Assembly: GCF_033807715.1 (NCBI RefSeq)
Contig: NC_084600.1
Coordinates: 45,508,324-45,572,323, forward strand
Source of the DNA: Cololabis saira
Lineage: Eukaryota; Chordata; Actinopteri; Beloniformes; Belonidae
Length of the DNA: 64,000 nt
Direction of reading: 5' to 3'
Shown in pieces: positions 61,303 to 64,000 of this stretch (its first letter is position 1; every line of letters starts with the position of its first letter). A model generated the notes under the pieces. The model was given only the letters and a program-made list of their open reading frames with translations, was not told where the DNA came from and made no database searches. Made by a program: the position numbers and the translations under genes.

Positions 61303-61500
61303 CTCTTTTCCCGTCAGGATGTGCCGCGCCAGCTTGACCTTGGCGAAGTTCCCCTTGCCGATGGTCTTGAGGAGGCGGTAGTTTCCGATGTGCGGCGTCT
61401 CGTCGGAGCAGGAGGCGATGGAGTTCCTGCAGCGAGCGCCCAGCGAGCGGCTGGACTGGCTGGTGGACTTGTCCGAGCGGCTGGAGCCCAGGGAGACGTG
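61303..61500 (-). CDS. mark4: mark4 exon e1: end of N-terminal header and start of kinase N-lobe
   Basis: This 198-bp exon (66 codons, phase 0 at both ends) reads from [11 protein letters not shown] to ARHILTGKE. Residues 15-31 carry the Ser-rich header [18 protein letters not shown], which is close to mammalian MARK4. Kinase homology begins at [20 protein letters not shown], which contains the glycine-rich ATP loop. The 3' splice site is CCCTCCAG|CAC at 61501 and the 5' splice site is AAAGAG|GTGAG at 61302. Both edges are duplicated in the flanking introns. A copy of the 3' edge with an intact GT lies 50 bp into the downstream intron (61251-61271). A copy of the 5' edge with AG lies at 61622-61669, beyond a LINE fragment. 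Codons are GC-rich at third positions, unlike the AT-rich surroundings. Confidence 0.93.
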
Positions 61501-61524
61501 CTGGAGGGAAACGAGGGTTAGGGT

Positions 61525-61621
61525 TAGGGTTAAGATAAGATAAGATAAACCTTTAATAGTCCCACAGAGGGGAAATTTGCAACAGAGGGGAAATTTGCAA
61601 TTAGCCATCACACACTTATAT
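61525..61621 (-). mobile_element. non-LTR retrotransposon 3' end (Rex1-like) with TTATC tail
   Basis: On the minus strand CCTCTGTGGGACTATTAAAG precedes GTTTATCTTATCTTATCTTA, the 3' tail type of several fish non-LTR elements. It is only about 95 bp long, 5'-truncated, and flanked by a 47-48 bp duplication (61475-61521 and 61622-61669) that includes the e1 3' splice site. Confidence 0.55.
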
Positions 61622-61669
61622 GAGCGGCTAGCTCTCAGGGAGACGTGCTGGAGGGAAACGGAGGGTTAG
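61622..61669 (-). repeat. duplicate of e1 5' edge and 3' splice site
   Basis: CCCTCCGTTTCCCTCCAG|CA continuing to CGTCTCCCTG repeats the e1 acceptor and first bases (real copy around 61475-61521) 147-148 bp upstream in the transcript. The AG is intact, so this is a potential decoy acceptor. Confidence 0.85.
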
Positions 61670-62099
61670 ACGGAGGGGAAGGAAACCCCCATGAAAACCA
61701 TCACAAACTGCAGAAGCAGCAGCAACTACAACAGGACTAAAACCACGTGCCCCCTTGGAGACTCAGGCCCCGTTTCCACGTAGCAGAAACGTTGGTGTTT
61801 TCCTGCGTTTTGTCTGTTCGTTTACACGAAAACGAAGCTCAAAGTCTCCAAAAACCATCATCGCCGAAAAAACTCCAGCACTTCTGGCTCCGAAACAACA
61901 AACCAATCACAACCGTCACAATGTCTGGGAGGCGGAGTGTTGAGGAGAAACTGGTTTGTGATTTGTTTACTCGTCTGTCAATCAGCAAGCAATCACAAAG
62001 CCTGTTGTTAAGACACGAGTCACCGTGTAACCCTAACCCTAACCCACAACCGCTGCTACACGATCTGCAAGAGCAACAAACGTGGAGCAAAACAGCTTA
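61670..62099. other. intron, possible degenerate transposon (GGCCCCGTTTCCACG start)
   Basis: GGCCCCGTTTCCACGTAGCA with TTCGTTTACACGAAAACG resembles ends of fish DNA elements that open with GGCCCCGTTTACACG. No opposite end was fixed. A short TAACCCTAACCCTAACCC stretch lies near 62028. Short reading frames on both strands have no family features. Confidence 0.4.
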
Positions 62100-62255
62100 G
62101 CAAATGGACATTTTACTTTTAAAACTCTCCCAGATGGCACAGTGGACAAATCCCAAGTGATCTGTGTCCACTGGAGTAAAGTATTCAGCTACTATAGAAG
62201 TTCTTGGAGCCTCAGGTATCAAGCAAAACACACGGGCGTTGATCCCAGCACAGAC
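62100..62255 (+). pseudogene. degenerate hAT transposase fragment (BED zinc finger)
   Basis: The translation includes FKTLPDGTVDKSQVICVHWS and YYRSSWSLRYQAKHT. This matches the pattern of the BED finger of ZBED/hAT transposases: a DGTVDKS.VIC lead, C-x2-C, a Y-x-R-S-S-x-S-L-x-Y core, and a closing AKHT. The second zinc Cys is Trp here and the first His is missing, so the finger is dead. There is no catalytic RNase-H part nearby. It is a transposon fossil inside the intron. Confidence 0.6.
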
Positions 62256-62466
62256 CTTAGGTCTGACCAGCTGGTATTTCTTTTTCCTGCTGTATTGCCT
62301 ACTGTTGTTGACTTGATATTGCTTGTTATTGCTTATGTTCTACCTCTAAGTTCTGTCTAAAACATCCAGAATGCTCTTGCCCCCTGGGGGGGGCACGGGG
62401 ACCTTCTGTGTGTTTTGAACAGACACAATGTTACATTTTGCCCCTGTAGAGGCTACAAATCTTTAG
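62256..62466. other. intron downstream of the transposase fossil
   Basis: T-rich sequence and a GGGGGGGCACGGGG stretch. No recognised feature. Confidence 0.4.
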
Positions 62467-62814
62467 TTAAAGGAGCTTGAGGCTCCTTCTAAGAAATGAG
62501 ACTCATTAGCGCCACCCTTCACCACGACGGCCGTTGGGGGTACTGCAGCCAACAGTGAAGCCGGCACGGGAGAACGGGGAGAACGTGCATGCAGCGTCAT
62601 GTGACGTCACATCCACAGGACAGCGCGGGAAACTCTGGACCGAATTGCAGCACATTTTGCAGCACACAGCCTGTTCAAGGCAAAGGAGAGATACCCTAGA
62701 GGAAACATTCTTTTGGGTTTGGAACGCTTCATCTGACATTATTACTAGAAAACTTAAAATGTATACGGATTTTTTTCATAAATCTTGCCACAATCCGGCC
62801 TCAAGCTCCTTTAA
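62467..62814. mobile_element. TTAA-flanked MITE with 13-bp inverted ends
   Basis: TTAAAGGAGCTTGAGGC at the left and GCCTCAAGCTCCTTTAA at the right are exact inverse copies. The outer TTAA fits target duplication by piggyBac- or Kolobok-type transposases. The inside (about 320 bp) has no transposase. It contains TGACGTCACATCC and GCATGTGACG-like CRE sequences. Confidence 0.75.
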
Positions 62815-63054
62815 ATAAAAGCCTGCGGATGCTACTAAATATTTTCCCTTTTTTACCTACATCTCAGCATACACTTTTCTTTCACTTTTTCCTTGAAATT
62901 TTAGAGAAAAACGATTGTGAGATTAATCACATAGTTAATTACAGAAATCATGGATTCATTAAGATTAAAAATTTTCATCGTTGGCCAGCACTACAACATA
63001 TATAAACACTTGTTTGCATAGAAGGTGCAGATAGAGGACTAGTGATCTTGGGAG
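62815..63054. other. unique AT-rich intron
   Basis: No feature recognised. Confidence 0.5.
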
Positions 63055-63126
63055 GAAGGTTTGAAGGTTTTAAGGTTTGAAGGTTTGAAGGTTTGAAGGT
63101 TTTAAGGTTTTAAGGTTTTAAGGTTT
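63055..63126. repeat. AAGGTTTG/AAGGTTTT octamer repeat
   Basis: About eight head-to-tail copies of AAGGTTTG or AAGGTTTT. Confidence 0.92.
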
Positions 63127-63350
63127 TCCAGAGAGAGTGTTTTCTCCAGATTTGCAGCAGGAAGGAGTGAATAAAAGGAGCAGATGTCGACTCAGCGGTT
63201 CCTAACGGTTCCAGGTCACATGACCTGGCCGGGTCTGGAGGGTCATGTGACCAAAACCAGCAGGACTTCCTGCTCTCAGTCTCACAACAAACACCATGGT
63301 ACAACAACACGCTTCCTGTTCCCACAGCAACCCAAAAAAAAAAATCTTTA
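63127..63350. other. unique intron
   Basis: No gene. Contains TCACATGACC and GTCATGTGACC E-box-like inverted pair (about 63216-63252). Confidence 0.45.
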
Positions 63351-63531
63351 ACCTTTTTTCTTTTTTTTTTTTTTTTTTTTTTTTACCTTGTCTGCACACA
63401 TATTATTGAATTATACCATGACGGTAGAAACCAAAAGTGTATATATGTGCATTATTACTATATGTAATATATACATATATATACGCACACATATGCGTAC
63501 ACATACATAAATATACACATACAAACCCAGT

Positions 63532-63572
<41 letters not shown>

Positions 63573-63600
63573 GGGGGGGAGGGGGTGGGGGGGGGGGGGT
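63351..63600. repeat. poly-T tracts, AT-rich (ATATATAC)n and a G-run
   Basis: Poly-T at about 63355-63384, (TATACATA)-type sequence at 63440-63520, then about 38 T followed by a G-rich run with GGGGGGTGGGGGG (63533-63600). It could be the tail of a retroelement on the minus strand, but no body was identified. Confidence 0.85.
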
Positions 63601-63839
63601 GACGACATCCGCTGCCAATCCAGGAAGCAGGAACACACGGAGACACACGTCAAGCACTGGAAATCTGCAACAAAAAAACCACAAACAAAGCACGAAACCG
63701 GCACGGAGCCAACCAAAACACGAACAGCAATCGACCTAAATCTTGAGATCTGATCGCAGTCTGAGCTAAGCTATCGCTACCGCTACCTAAACCCAAAAAC
63801 TAGAGAGCCAGCATGCAGGTGAACAAGCCAGTGTGTATG

Positions 63840-63871
63840 TCTATGTGTGTGTGTGTGTATGTATATGATCA

Positions 63872-63928
<57 letters not shown>

Positions 63929-63950
63929 ATGTGACTAAATGACTATATGT

Positions 63951-63981
<31 letters not shown>
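63840..63981. repeat. (TG)n dinucleotide microsatellite
   Basis: Two long TG runs (63876-63928 and 63951-63980) with TATG interruptions. Confidence 0.98.
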
Positions 63982-64000
63982 AAATAAACCAAACAAAGCT

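Noticed and set aside
61303..61500. Assignment of the gene to MARK1, MARK2 or MARK3
   Set aside because: e2 alone (LNPTSLQK) would fit MARK1/3, but [37 protein letters not shown] and [17 protein letters not shown] together fit MARK4.

Overview
This is vertebrate nuclear DNA, almost certainly from a ray-finned (teleost) fish. It carries ten coding exons of one gene, on the minus strand, embedded in introns that are almost entirely tandem repeats and transposon debris. Each exon has canonical AG/GT borders and the phases join without a break. The transposon remnants (an hAT-type element opening with CAGGAGTCGGCAACCC, LINE 3' ends with ATTGA or TTATC tails, and small palindromic MITEs) are of kinds common in fish. 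Roughly three quarters of the 64 kb is tandem repeat.

The gene is a MAP/microtubule affinity-regulating kinase, most like MARK4. The exons (e1 to e10 here, in transcription order from high to low coordinates) encode the end of the N-terminal header, the whole catalytic domain and the start of the linker to the UBA domain. The first exon(s) lie beyond position 64000. The UBA, spacer and KA1 exons lie beyond position 1. MARK4-type residues include [38 protein letters not shown] and [17 protein letters not shown].

Layout: 1-6830 is the partial intron after e10, with a 31-bp minisatellite, two copies of one DNA transposon and an hAT element. 6831-16141 holds e10 to e3, separated by minisatellite-filled introns. 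16142-57828 is one 41.7-kb intron with telomere-like repeats, transposons, a small promoter-like motif cluster and a 36-kb array of a 19-bp unit. 57829-57882 is e2. 57883-61302 holds degenerate telomere-like repeats, an L2-like LINE end and a 21-bp minisatellite. 61303-61500 is e1. 61501-64000 is upstream intron with transposon remnants and microsatellites.

The most striking observation is that most of the minisatellites start exactly at, or across, a splice junction and carry copies of it. The 19-bp satellite is in register with the e2 5' splice site. A 29-bp array is in register with the e5 5' splice site. A 31-bp array copies the e5 3' splice site together with the first exon bases. Fragments of the e7, e8 and e1 edges are duplicated in the neighbouring introns. 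The locus therefore looks like a record of repeated tandem duplication seeded at exon edges, leaving hundreds to thousands of decoy splice-site-like sequences in the pre-mRNA.
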